DNA of 64,000 bases from an uncultured Saprospiraceae bacterium (GCA_937959275.1 CALGLU010000045.1:1-64000), one strand, 5' to 3'; positions 7,438-15,731 are shown, counted from the stretch's first letter. Notes: a model not told the origin generated them from the sequence alone. A program made the numbers and translations.

Positions 7438-8631
7438 ATGACTCCATCAGGCATCGTTTTTTTTGATGATGCTGATCGTAATGGGTTATTACCGTTGACC
7501 TATACAAGGCCAATGTCTGAAATCAGAATAGGTATACTTACCATACGAGAAAAATGGTGTAAACGATTAGAGCTCGACTCTTACGCTTATGATACAAATC
7601 CTATTCTTGGTCGGCTTTTCAAAAATGCTTCTTTCGAATCCAATCTTTATATAAAAGGTAACGTACTCCCTACTCAAGAGCTTGTCGAGCAAATCAAAGG
7701 TCTTAGCCTTGGTCAACATTTGTACCAAGGAGGCAAGTTGATTGCAGCATATCTTTCAAAAGTACAAGCTCTTAACTTTAGCTCAGATAAGCAACAAGCA
7801 GATAATTCTGAAATCATCAATGCTGTTAAAATAATCCGACATCCAGAGCAGATATTCTTGTACAATGAAGACGAATTATTGCAGGACTTTGATTTGGTGA
7901 CTCAGGGTAGAGAATCAGCTAGTATTGATTCATCGAATCGAATAAAGGGAGCTGAGCGGATTTTTGTAGAGGAAGGAGCCGTCATAGAACACAGCATACT
8001 GAATGCTGAAGATGGTCCCATTTACATAGGCAAAGATGCTAAAATACTTGATGGTTGCATGCTGAGAAATGGGATAGCCTTAGGCGATAAAACAGTCTTA
8101 AAAATGGGTGCAAAAATCTATGGTCCAACAACAATTGGTCCTGGATGTAAGGTAGGCGGTGAAGTCAAGAATGCTGTGATTTTTGGAAATTCTAATAAGT
8201 CACATGATGGGTATTTGGGAAATGCTGTAGTCGGAGAGTGGTGTAATCTTGGAGCGAATACGAATGCGTCCAATATGAAGAATGATTATAGTGAGGTTAA
8301 ACTTTGGGATTTTACTAGTGAGACATTTCGGAAAACAGGCACTCAGTTTTGCGGTCTTATTATGGGAGATCATTGTAAGACTGGAATCAATACGATGTTT
8401 AATACGGGAACAGTTGTTGGTGTTTCCTGTAATGTTTTTGGTGCAGGTTTCCAAAAGAACTTTATTCCTTCGTTTTCATGGGGAGGACCTAAAGATTACA
8501 AAAGTTATAAATTAGAAAAAGCAATCGAAGTTGCTACGCTTGTTTGGGCTCGACGTCAAAAAGAATTTACTTCTGAAGACAGAGCACTATTTGAAACGAT
8601 ATATCATGATGCGTCAAAATATCGGAAATAA
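7438..8631 (+). CDS. GlmU-like protein with left-handed beta-helix domain
   Basis: A 397-residue protein. The C-terminal half (about 180-340) has hexapeptide repeats of a left-handed beta-helix (YIGKDAKI, KIYGPTTIGPGCKVGGEV, NAVVGEWCNLGANTNASN), as in sugar-nucleotide acyltransferases. The N-terminal half (FFDDADRNGLLPLTYTRPMSEIRIG) matches the Bacteroidota GlmU-like family annotated as putative sugar nucleotidyltransferase but lacks the usual Gly-rich GxGTRM nucleotide loop. A role in cell-envelope sugar metabolism is likely; enzymatic activity is unproven. The next gene starts on the last base of this stop codon. Confidence 0.8.
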   Translation: MTPSGIVFFDDADRNGLLPLTYTRPMSEIRIGILTIREKWCKRLELDSYAYDTNPILGRLFKNASFESNLYIKGNVLPTQELVEQIKGLSLGQHLYQGGKLIAAYLSKVQALNFSSDKQQADNSEIINAVKIIRHPEQIFLYNEDELLQDFDLVTQGRESASIDSSNRIKGAERIFVEEGAVIEHSILNAEDGPIYIGKDAKILDGCMLRNGIALGDKTVLKMGAKIYGPTTIGPGCKVGGEVKNAVIFGNSNKSHDGYLGNAVVGEWCNLGANTNASNMKNDYSEVKLWDFTSETFRKTGTQFCGLIMGDHCKTGINTMFNTGTVVGVSCNVFGAGFQKNFIPSFSWGGPKDYKSYKLEKAIEVATLVWARRQKEFTSEDRALFETIYHDASKYRK

Positions 8632-9305
8632 TGAGAATTCCACTTTGGAAACGATATTTCAGTTATTTTAAAGATGTACATCTTGAAAGTCATTCCTCCT
8701 CTATTAATCCGGCACTGCATCTTCTTTTAGTCAGAGGCCGATTACAGCTATGTACGGATAACTCGATTTACTCTTTCGAAGATCAATATGATAATTTTTA
8801 TAAGGTATTTGAAAAAATGATTGCCGTGGGCTGGCGATATGAATCGGTACTTATCCTTGGCTTTGCAATGGGCAGCATACCAAAAATGCTAGAAGACAAC
8901 TTTAAGCTAAGATTAGACTATACGGGTGTTGAGATTGATGATGTCATCATAGATTTAGTAAGTGATTATGTTGTGTCAGAATTAGAGTCTTCCATTCAAT
9001 TGGTCCATACAGATGCTTCTGTTTTTCTTGACAGCAATGAGGAGACATTTGATTTAATTTGTATTGATTTATTTATTGATGATGTTATTCCAGATCAGTT
9101 CAAAGCGGTGACATTTTTACAAACACTGGAGCAAACTTTAAATCCTGATGGCTGTGTGTTGTACAATATGCTTGGCGATTATCAATCAGATAAAACGAAA
9201 GCGGAGCTTTATCACAAAGATGTTTTTTCTAAAGTGTTTCCGCAGTCAACTTTATTTCATACGGGGACTAATTATATGTTGATTAGTGATGGTGGGGTTA
9301 TATAG
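8631..9305 (+). CDS. Spermidine-synthase-like methyltransferase-fold protein
   Basis: A 224-residue protein overlapping the upstream stop codon by one base, so translation is coupled. The Rossmann core shows VLILGFAMGSIPKML (glycine loop), YTGVEIDDVIIDL (acidic strand-2 end) and FDLICIDLFIDDVIPDQF (strand 4), the layout of SpeE-type aminopropyltransferases and related methyltransferases. The N-terminal beta domain of true spermidine synthases is short here. I therefore call the fold, not the reaction. Confidence 0.7.
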   Translation: MRIPLWKRYFSYFKDVHLESHSSSINPALHLLLVRGRLQLCTDNSIYSFEDQYDNFYKVFEKMIAVGWRYESVLILGFAMGSIPKMLEDNFKLRLDYTGVEIDDVIIDLVSDYVVSELESSIQLVHTDASVFLDSNEETFDLICIDLFIDDVIPDQFKAVTFLQTLEQTLNPDGCVLYNMLGDYQSDKTKAELYHKDVFSKVFPQSTLFHTGTNYMLISDGGVI

Positions 9306-9325
9306 AGACAAGGTATGCCTTGTCT
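9306..9325. terminator. Hairpin after the SpeE-like gene
   Basis: AGACAAGG (9306-9313) and CCTTGTCT (9318-9325) form an 8-bp stem with a TATG loop, followed by TTTA. It begins right after the stop codon and could terminate the rpmE2-to-SpeE-like transcript. Confidence 0.55.
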
Positions 9326-9357
9326 TTACAATTGGCATGCCTTGTCTTTATAATTGG
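9314..9357. repeat. Two tandem copies of a 22-bp unit
   Basis: 9314-9335 and 9336-9357 are direct tandem copies matching at 20 of 22 bases (core ATGCCTTGTCTTTA then AATTGG). The first copy contains the right arm of the adjacent hairpin. The array ends one base before the ATG chosen for the next gene, so it occupies that gene's leader. Confidence 0.85.
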
Positions 9358-9358
9358 A

Positions 9359-10996
9359 ATGTATTATTTGTATCTTGATTTGTACCAAACTATAAAAGCC
9401 TTGACTGTATTTAAATTTCCTTTCTGTTTATTCCTTTTGTTAGTTTGTTTTTCATCCTGCTCAAAGAGAGGGCAGTATGATATTATTTTGCGACAAGGAA
9501 CCATTATAGATGGTACGGGTAAGCTTGGATATATTGGTGATGTTGCCATTACGGCTGATCGCATTCTCAAGATAGGTGATTGTACAAAAGATCGAGCTGT
9601 TCAGGATATTGATGCAAGAGGTCTTGTCGTCTGTCCAGGATTTGTGGATTTGCATGCGCACTTGGAGCCCTTGCCTTTATTACCAGATGCGGCGAGTGCT
9701 TTGCATATGGGTGTGACGACTGCCTTAGGTGGTCCTGATGGATCATCGCCGATTCGCTTGGGTGCCTATTTGGATAGTTTGGAGGGGATTGGTATGGGCA
9801 TTAATGTTGGCTATTTGATTGGCCATAATTCTGTGCGTGCGCAGGTGTTAGGGATGGAGGCGAGAGAGCCATCGACAGATGAGTTAGAAGAGATGCAGGG
9901 TTTGATAGAAGATGGCATGCGGGATGGAGCGTTCGGTATGTCGACCGGCTTGAAGTATTTGCCTGGTGCGTTTTCCAAGGTGGAAGAGGTGATTGCTTTG
10001 GCGCGTACGGCATCATCGTATGGAGGTATTTATACATCACATTTGAGAGAAGAAGGTTTGGGCTTATTTGAAGGAGTAGAGGAGGCTGTTCGTATCGCTC
10101 GGGATGCTGATATTCCAGTTGTGTTGACACATCACAAAGCGATTGGTCAGCCGATGTGGGGGAAGAGTGTTGTGACTTTGCGGATGGTGGATGAGGCGCG
10201 GGCTGAGGGCTTGGATGTGATGGTGGATCAATATCCTTACACGGCGAGTTATACAGGTATATCTGTGTTGATACCGCCGTGGTCGATGGAGGGAGGTCGC
10301 TATGATAAATTTGCTGAGCGGGTGCAGGATCCGGTATTGCGGGATAGTATTCATGCAGGGATCGTCTATAATATTATGAATGATCGTGGCGGGGGAGATT
10401 TGCGGCGGATTCAGTTGGCGCGGTTTAATTGGAAGCCGGAGTTGGAGGGGAAGACCTTGTATGATTGGGCGTTGGTAGAGGGCTTGGAGCCGACTGCGGA
10501 GGTGGGGGCGGATTTGGTGATTGAGGCGCAGCTGCATCGGGGTGCGAGTGCGATATATCATGCGATGTCGGAGGAGGATGTGGAGCGAATTATGGCGCAT
10601 CCGATGACGATGATTGCGTCGGATGGGCGGATTACGGAGTTTGAGAAAGGCTTTCCGCATCCGCGTGTGCATGGGACGTTTCCGCGGGTGTTGGGGTATT
10701 ATAGTCGGGATAAAGGGGTGATGGCCTTGGAGGAGGCGATTCGGAAGATGACGTCGTTGCCTGCGATGCGGATAGGTTTGGAGGATAGGGGAGAACTGCG
10801 TGTTAGTGCTTTTGCGGATATTGTTGTGTTTGATGCAGAGACGATAATTGATAAGGCGACATTTACAGAACCACATCAATATCCTGAGGGGGTGATTCAT
10901 GTGTTGGTGAATGGGAAATTTGCTTTGAAGGCAGGTGAGTTTTTTGATGTGAGGAATGGGGAGGTGTTGAGGAAAAGTATGAACAAAAGACCTTAA
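9359..10996 (+). CDS. N-acyl-D-amino-acid deacylase family amidohydrolase, probable lipoprotein
   Basis: A 545-residue metal-dependent amidohydrolase. I start at ATG 9359; the frame is open from a TTG at 9320, but that lies inside the 22-bp repeat. A hydrophobic stretch (CLFLLLVCFSSCSK) ends in a likely lipobox Cys. Catalytic features: HxH in GFVDLHAHLEPL, HLREEG, LTHHKAIG, and the closing Asp in IASDGRI. GELRVSAFADIVVFD near the C-terminus is the typical amidohydrolase composite beta domain. The family removes acyl groups from D-amino acids, though related members act on other amides. The last two thirds use far more G-ending codons than neighbouring genes. Confidence 0.85.
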   Translation: MYYLYLDLYQTIKALTVFKFPFCLFLLLVCFSSCSKRGQYDIILRQGTIIDGTGKLGYIGDVAITADRILKIGDCTKDRAVQDIDARGLVVCPGFVDLHAHLEPLPLLPDAASALHMGVTTALGGPDGSSPIRLGAYLDSLEGIGMGINVGYLIGHNSVRAQVLGMEAREPSTDELEEMQGLIEDGMRDGAFGMSTGLKYLPGAFSKVEEVIALARTASSYGGIYTSHLREEGLGLFEGVEEAVRIARDADIPVVLTHHKAIGQPMWGKSVVTLRMVDEARAEGLDVMVDQYPYTASYTGISVLIPPWSMEGGRYDKFAERVQDPVLRDSIHAGIVYNIMNDRGGGDLRRIQLARFNWKPELEGKTLYDWALVEGLEPTAEVGADLVIEAQLHRGASAIYHAMSEEDVERIMAHPMTMIASDGRITEFEKGFPHPRVHGTFPRVLGYYSRDKGVMALEEAIRKMTSLPAMRIGLEDRGELRVSAFADIVVFDAETIIDKATFTEPHQYPEGVIHVLVNGKFALKAGEFFDVRNGEVLRKSMNKRP

Positions 10997-11130
10997 GAGT
11001 TAATGCAATAGAAAAAATTAAGCCACTTCAAATATATTGGATGCCAGATAGTTCTTTGTCAATATTGACTAGTTGAATTTGATAATTATCAATGATAATC
11101 CTATCAGATCTGCTTGGTTGTATAATGGCT

Positions 11131-11191
11131 CAAGGCACTGAAGTGCCTTGGATTGCACATTTGCTGTGCACTCAACACTCAACATTCAACA
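11131..11191. repeat. CAAGG hairpin plus heptanucleotide repeats, copy A
   Basis: A perfect hairpin, CAAGGCAC TGAA GTGCCTTG (11131-11150), is followed by GATTGCA and, 20 bp further on, by three tandem 7-base units (CTCAACA, CTCAACA, TTCAACA; 11171-11191). It lies between the converging amidohydrolase and preA genes and may act as a terminator. The same combination appears at 14508-14782. Confidence 0.75.
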
Positions 11192-11212
11192 CTGCGACCA
11201 GAGGGAGCTACA

Positions 11213-12547
11213 CTACTTCCTAAACTTCAACGCATCCGCCACAGTCGGCACAAAATGCCCATTCCCACCAGCACGCTCATCATTAAATGTCGTCGGTATC
11301 GTCCCCGCCTGCGTCCGCTCATCCCATGTCACACTTTGTGTCCCATCATCGCGCTGCACCATTGTAATGCATTCTTCCACAGGACAAACAAGCGAACATA
11401 AATTGCAACCCACACAATTCTCATCAATTATTTCTGGGATCCGATTCTCACTGCCTTCAGGAATCCGAATCGCCTGATGCGCCCCATCATCGCAGGCGAT
11501 ATAACACAGATCACAACCCACACACTTCTCCTCATCAATCTCTGCAACCACCTTGTGTTTCAAATTCAAATGCTTCCACTCTGTCACATTCGGCAATGCC
11601 TTTCCCTTAAAATCATAAATCGTCTCATAACCCTTATCCTTCATAAAGCGCACAACACCCTTCTCCATCTCACGCACAATCCCAAAGCCATAATGCATCA
11701 CAGCCGTGCACACCTGCACAGAGCCCGCGCCCAGCAATATAAACTCCACCACATCCCGCCACGTCTCCACACCACCAATCCCGGATATCGGCGTCGACAT
11801 AATATCAGGATGCTTCGCTAGCTCCTTAATCATCTCCATCGCAATCGGCTTAACCGCCGGCCCACAATAGCCACCGTTCGTCCCTTTCCCATCCACAACA
11901 GGGTAGGGTGCATACGTATCCAGATCAATCCCCACAATACTCTTAATCGTATTAATCAGCGAAATCGAATCTGTCCCGCCACGCACAGCCGCCAAGCCTG
12001 GATCAACAATATGCGAAATATTCGGCGTCAACTTTGTAATCACCGGTACCGTCGCAAACTCTTTCGCCCAACGCACAATCGTCTCCAATACCGCCGGCTC
12101 CTGCCCAACTGCCGACCCCATCCCACGCTCACACATCCCATGCGGACATCCAAAATTTAATTCGATGCCATCAGCTCCTGCGTTCTCTGAGTCTTTGATA
12201 ATTTGCTCCCATTCTTTTTTAGACTCGACCATCAAGGATGCAATCACCGCATGATCAGGAAAGTACTTTTTAACCTCTTCAATCTCCTTTAAGTTATCTG
12301 CTAGGGTTCTGTCTGTGATGAGCTCAATATTATTAAAACCCGCCATCCGAGTCCCATGATAATTAATGGAACCGTAACGACTCGATACGTTGATCACAGG
12401 CACTCCCAAGGTCTTCCATACTGCTCCGCCCCATCCTGCATCAAAGGCCTTCATCACCTGATAACCCGAATTTGTGGGTGGCGCTGAGGCTAACCAAAAT
12501 GGATTTGGAGATTTTATTCCTGCAAAGTCAATTGATAAATCTGGCAT
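11213..12547 (-). CDS. preA: NAD-dependent dihydropyrimidine dehydrogenase, FMN/Fe-S subunit PreA
   Basis: A 444-residue protein. Residues 1-310 form a dihydroorotate-dehydrogenase-like FMN barrel (PNPFWLASAPPTNSGYQV at the start, LNFGCPHGMCERGMGS in the active-site loop, ISGIGGVETW and GAGSVQVCTAVM at the phosphate-binding end). Residues about 335-405 hold two 4Fe-4S motifs (CVGCDLCYIAC and CVGCNLCSLVC). With PreT it reduces uracil or thymine to the 5,6-dihydro form, or runs the reverse reaction, in the cytoplasm. It is last in the minus-strand pyrimidine operon. A toxin-antitoxin pair separates it from preT; its start is 13 bp after the toxin stop. Confidence 0.95.
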   Translation of the reverse strand: MPDLSIDFAGIKSPNPFWLASAPPTNSGYQVMKAFDAGWGGAVWKTLGVPVINVSSRYGSINYHGTRMAGFNNIELITDRTLADNLKEIEEVKKYFPDHAVIASLMVESKKEWEQIIKDSENAGADGIELNFGCPHGMCERGMGSAVGQEPAVLETIVRWAKEFATVPVITKLTPNISHIVDPGLAAVRGGTDSISLINTIKSIVGIDLDTYAPYPVVDGKGTNGGYCGPAVKPIAMEMIKELAKHPDIMSTPISGIGGVETWRDVVEFILLGAGSVQVCTAVMHYGFGIVREMEKGVVRFMKDKGYETIYDFKGKALPNVTEWKHLNLKHKVVAEIDEEKCVGCDLCYIACDDGAHQAIRIPEGSENRIPEIIDENCVGCNLCSLVCPVEECITMVQRDDGTQSVTWDERTQAGTIPTTFNDERAGGNGHFVPTVADALKFRK

Positions 12548-12560
12548 GTTTCTGAGATTT

Positions 12561-12917
12561 TTAAATTTTACGTAGTGAGTGAATTTCTAATGTTGAGATC
12601 ATACTCATCTCTTCGCTAATTAAAAAGTCATTGATTTGATCAAATTTATTATTTAATAGAGTTGCTAAAACTGAGGTTCGTGTATTTGGTAGTTTGAGCC
12701 AAATAATTTTTGGTGGAATCCCTTTTAAATTTGCAAGCTCCGCAAAATCTGAGTCAAAAGTAACAATCGAATACTCATTCTTCTTAGCAAATTCCCAAAT
12801 ATTTAAATCGCTAGAATTTTTCAATCCAACTTCATTAATGTGTATAGCATTGGGAATTTTATCTTCAATCAATTTTATTATTCGAAACGAGATATTTTGA
12901 TCGAATAGTAATTTCAT
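12561..12917 (-). CDS. DUF5615 PIN-like toxin
   Basis: A 118-residue PIN-like nuclease-fold protein of the DUF5615/Mut7-C type. Conserved acidic residues are visible in LLFDQNIS near the start and SIVTFDSDFAEL near the middle, with the family's IIWLKLPN strand following. These proteins are predicted RNases acting as toxins and usually pair with a DUF433 antitoxin, as here. Its ATG overlaps the antitoxin stop by 4 bp. It is inserted, with its partner, between preT and preA, and its DNA is more A+T-rich than the flanking enzyme genes. Confidence 0.85.
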   Translation of the reverse strand: MKLLFDQNISFRIIKLIEDKIPNAIHINEVGLKNSSDLNIWEFAKKNEYSIVTFDSDFAELANLKGIPPKIIWLKLPNTRTSVLATLLNNKFDQINDFLISEEMSMISTLEIHSLRKI

Positions 12918-13141
12918 GTTGCAACTCGATAATTATTTTCCCGATTTGCAGCATAAGTCAAACAAGCTTTAATCTGAGTCTCTGTTAATTCTGGATAATC
13001 AGAAATTACCTCATGAATTGTCATCCCAGAAGCAAACCAATGTAGAATATCAGCGACAGTAATCCTAGTTCCTTTTATACGAGGTTTGCCAAATCTCTTT
13101 GTTGAATCTATTTCTATATAACTCATATAATTGTGGTCCAT
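12914..13141 (-). CDS. DUF433 antitoxin
   Basis: A 75-residue DUF433 protein: the motif GKPRIKGTRITVADILHWFASG, followed by YPELTETQIKACLTYA, is diagnostic of the winged-helix antitoxin family paired with PIN-like DUF5615 toxins. A second ATG at 13126 would give a start (MSYIEIDSTKRF) closer to most family members. It begins 9 bp after the preT stop and overlaps the toxin gene by 4 bp, so the pair is positioned for transcription from the pre operon. Antitoxins of this type often also regulate their own expression. Confidence 0.85.
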   Translation of the reverse strand: MDHNYMSYIEIDSTKRFGKPRIKGTRITVADILHWFASGMTIHEVISDYPELTETQIKACLTYAANRENNYRVAT

Positions 13142-13150
13142 AATTTAAAG

Positions 13151-14476
13151 TTAAACAATGTTAAGGTATAGATCAATCCCTATCGCTGCCATCTTCCCTT
13201 CATAAGCCCCATTCACAACCTCCGCACCACCATTGACAGCATCACCACCAGCAAAATATTTTGGATTGGTCGTCTGATACTGATCATTTACCTGAATTTT
13301 TGTGCGGCGATCAACTGTCAAACCATCAATGTTTGATAGAAAATTGCCTTGCTTGGCTTGACCTGTCGCTTTAATCACGAGATCACAATCCAAGACAAAC
13401 TCTGAACCATCAATTGATTCTAGTTTTCCATCTACTACATGCGTCTTGACAAATTTGACACCTGTCGCTTTTCCATTCCCTACAATTTCGACAGGAGTCG
13501 CATTAAATAATGAATCTACACCAGACGCGATGGAATAATTATATTCAAATGCATACGCACCCATGCTGTCTTTGTCTCTTCGATATACGAGTGTCACTTG
13601 TTTAGCACCTAGTTTAGCTGACTCTGAGGCAGCATCCATAGCCGTATTGCCACCACCGATCACGATCACAGTATCAGGTATCTGTATTTCATGATGCTTC
13701 ATGCGGAGCTCTTCTATAAATTCAACAGCGCCGATGACATCATCTTTGTCCTCTCCAGGGAGACCTAAGGTAGCCGTAGGTCCAATGCCGACTCCTAGGA
13801 AGATTGCATCATAGTTTGTTTCTAATTCTTGAATTTGCTCCTTGGTTGTGATCGCATGATTATAGTGAATCGTATAGTCAAGTTGTTCTTGCAGATATTC
13901 CATTTCATCCAAGACTTCTTTATTTGTGATTTTATAAGGAGCGATGCCATAGACTGTCAGTCCTGACGGTTTCTCCTTAGCTTCAAATATATCCACTTCA
14001 TGACCCAAGACTCTTAATTCACAGGCGCAGGCGATGCCGGCAGGCCCTGCACCTACGATGGCTACTTTTTTACCAGTTGACTTACCTGGAGAAAACAGCT
14101 TTTTATTTTCTTTAATGACCTTGTCTGTCGCAAAATTTTGCAGCCGACCAATTTGAATGACGGGGACATTTTGATTTTCGTAGACACAGGAGCCTTCGCA
14201 CAGTTCTGTAGTTGGACAAACCTTTCCACAGGCATTACCTAGCCAATTGGCTTCGAAAATTGTTTCAGCTGCTCCTATCGTATTGCCTGTGTGAATTTGC
14301 TTAATGAATAAAGGGATGTCGATGTGAGTGGGGCAAGCGTGCATGCAAGGCGCATCATAGCAGAAAAGACATCTCGAGCTTTCATAAAAAGCTTCTGTCG
14401 CATTCATCAACGGCTTCTTTTGAGAGAAGTTTACTTCAAATTCTGCCTCTGTTTTTGGTCGTGTATATTCTGCCAT
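13151..14476 (-). CDS. preT: NAD-dependent dihydropyrimidine dehydrogenase subunit PreT
   Basis: A 441-residue flavoprotein related to the small subunit of glutamate synthase. An N-terminal Cys-rich Fe-S domain (CLFCYDAPCMHACPTHIDIP, then NACGKVCPTTELCEGSC) is followed by an FAD-binding GAGPAGIACACELR motif near residue 143 and a second GGGNTAMDAAS motif for NAD(P)H. It passes electrons from NAD(P)H to PreA for pyrimidine reduction. In most genomes preT and preA are adjacent; here two small toxin-antitoxin genes lie between them. The gene is preceded by the 309-bp repeat-rich spacer. Confidence 0.93.
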   Translation of the reverse strand: MAEYTRPKTEAEFEVNFSQKKPLMNATEAFYESSRCLFCYDAPCMHACPTHIDIPLFIKQIHTGNTIGAAETIFEANWLGNACGKVCPTTELCEGSCVYENQNVPVIQIGRLQNFATDKVIKENKKLFSPGKSTGKKVAIVGAGPAGIACACELRVLGHEVDIFEAKEKPSGLTVYGIAPYKITNKEVLDEMEYLQEQLDYTIHYNHAITTKEQIQELETNYDAIFLGVGIGPTATLGLPGEDKDDVIGAVEFIEELRMKHHEIQIPDTVIVIGGGNTAMDAASESAKLGAKQVTLVYRRDKDSMGAYAFEYNYSIASGVDSLFNATPVEIVGNGKATGVKFVKTHVVDGKLESIDGSEFVLDCDLVIKATGQAKQGNFLSNIDGLTVDRRTKIQVNDQYQTTNPKYFAGGDAVNGGAEVVNGAYEGKMAAIGIDLYLNIV

Positions 14477-14507
14477 CTTGTTTATTTAAATGTACTATTC
14501 ACTGGCA

Positions 14508-14782
14508 CAAGGCACTGAATTACCTTGGATTACATAATTGGTGTTATAAAACGATTCACTATTTACTTCCCACTTCCCACTCCCCACTTCCTACTTCCTA
14601 CTTCCTACTTCCTACTATCCATCCCAACGTTCGCTTTGCTCAGTACGAGGATTGCCACTTCGCTCCAACTATCCACTATCCACTGTCCACTGTCCACTGT
14701 CTACTGTTCACTATCCACTGTCCACTGTCTACTGTTCACTATCCACTATCCACTATCCACTGTCTACTGTTCACTGTCCACT
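14508..14782. repeat. CAAGG hairpin plus heptanucleotide repeat arrays, copy B
   Basis: The spacer upstream of preT begins with CAAGGCACTGAA then TTACCTTGGATTACA (14508-14534), 22 of 25 bases matching copy A at 11131. It is followed by two arrays of 7-base units: CTTCCCA/CTTCCTA-type from about 14569 to 14624, and CCACTGT/CCACTAT/CTACTGT/TCACTAT-type from about 14670 to 14782. About 40 non-repetitive bases lie between the arrays. The arrays end just before the stop codon of beta-ureidopropionase. Several 60-130 codon frames cross this DNA, but their Ser/Leu/Pro/Tyr repeats simply translate the array. Confidence 0.85.
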
Positions 14783-14785
14783 ACA

Positions 14786-15652
14786 TCAAAGTTCAGTCAA
14801 CTTGCCATAAGTCTCTGGTCTGCGATCTCTATAGAATTGCCAAGTCGACCTGACCTCATCGATTAGATCCAAGTCAAATTCTGCGATAAGCAATTCATCA
14901 TCATATTCTGATGCTTCTGAAATAATCTGACCACGAGGATCTACAAAGTAAGACGTGCCATAAAACCGACCTAGGTCCCAAGGCTTTTCTTCGCCGACAC
15001 GATTAATGCAACCCATGAAATAGCCATTCGCAGCTGCATGTGCTGGCTGTTCTAATTTCCAGAGATATTGAGATAGACCAGCAACTGTTGCCGATGGATT
15101 GTAGACAATCTCTGCTCCATTTAAGCCAAGTATTCTAGCTCCATCTGGGAAGTGACGATCATAGCAAATGTAAACGCCAACCTTAGCATATTTTGTTTCA
15201 AATACAGGATAACCTAGGTTGCCTGGTTTGAAGAAGAATTTTTCCCAAAAGCCAGTTGTATGTGGAATATGGTTTTTACGGTATTTGCCTAAATAAGATC
15301 CGTCTGCATCTATTACTGCAGCTGTATTATATAACACTCCAGCTTGCTCACGCTCAAAAATAGGCACAATCATGACCATGTTATATTTCTTTGCATACTC
15401 TTGCATCCGCTCTACTGTTGGGCCAGGCACTGATTCTGCTGACGCATACCATTGTCTATCTTGTCCAGGACAGAAATATGGTGTATTAAATATTTCTTGA
15501 AGGCATAAAATCTGCACGCCTTGTTTGCCAGCATTTTCAATATAAGGAATATGCTTGTCGACCATAGCATCCATAATTTCTTGTATGGTTCCTTCTCCTT
15601 CTGTCATAGGAAGGCTCATTTGGATGAGTCCAGATTTGATTTTTCTAGCCAT
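14786..15652 (-). CDS. Beta-ureidopropionase (nitrilase-superfamily amidohydrolase)
   Basis: A 288-residue carbon-nitrogen hydrolase with the full catalytic triad: Glu53 (CLQEIFNTPYF), Lys126 (KYRKNHIPH) and Cys163 (YICYDRHFPDGAR). In the reductive pyrimidine pathway it hydrolyses N-carbamoyl-beta-alanine to beta-alanine, CO2 and ammonia. The close relative N-carbamoylputrescine amidase is the main alternative, but the adjoining dihydropyrimidinase and preTA genes favour the pyrimidine role. It is 79 bp downstream of the dihydropyrimidinase on the same strand. Confidence 0.9.
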   Translation of the reverse strand: MARKIKSGLIQMSLPMTEGEGTIQEIMDAMVDKHIPYIENAGKQGVQILCLQEIFNTPYFCPGQDRQWYASAESVPGPTVERMQEYAKKYNMVMIVPIFEREQAGVLYNTAAVIDADGSYLGKYRKNHIPHTTGFWEKFFFKPGNLGYPVFETKYAKVGVYICYDRHFPDGARILGLNGAEIVYNPSATVAGLSQYLWKLEQPAHAAANGYFMGCINRVGEEKPWDLGRFYGTSYFVDPRGQIISEASEYDDELLIAEFDLDLIDEVRSTWQFYRDRRPETYGKLTEL

Positions 15653-15731
15653 TTTTTTTAATTTTTAATTATTGAACCTGCCTGCCGATTTACAGGTTTT
15701 GAATCATGCATTGATTAAAGGTAATCGAATA

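Noticed and set aside
10064-10900. 278-codon frame on the minus strand, rich in Arg, His and Ile
   Set aside because: It lies wholly antisense to the amidohydrolase gene and results from its G-ending codons. It has no start signal, domain or plausible composition.
12100-12180. Apparent loss of the active-site Cys of PreA
   Set aside because: Animal DPD has Cys in LACGQ where this protein has Val (SAVGQ), but E. coli PreA also has Val there (as I recall it), so it is a normal bacterial variant.
14569-14782. Possible CRISPR array
   Set aside because: The units are 7 bp, directly adjacent and without unique spacers, and no cas genes are nearby.
14455-14866. Two 113-132 codon plus-strand frames over the repeat arrays
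   Set aside because: They translate the heptanucleotide repeats into Pro/Leu/Ser/His/Tyr strings and run into the 3' end of the antisense beta-ureidopropionase gene.
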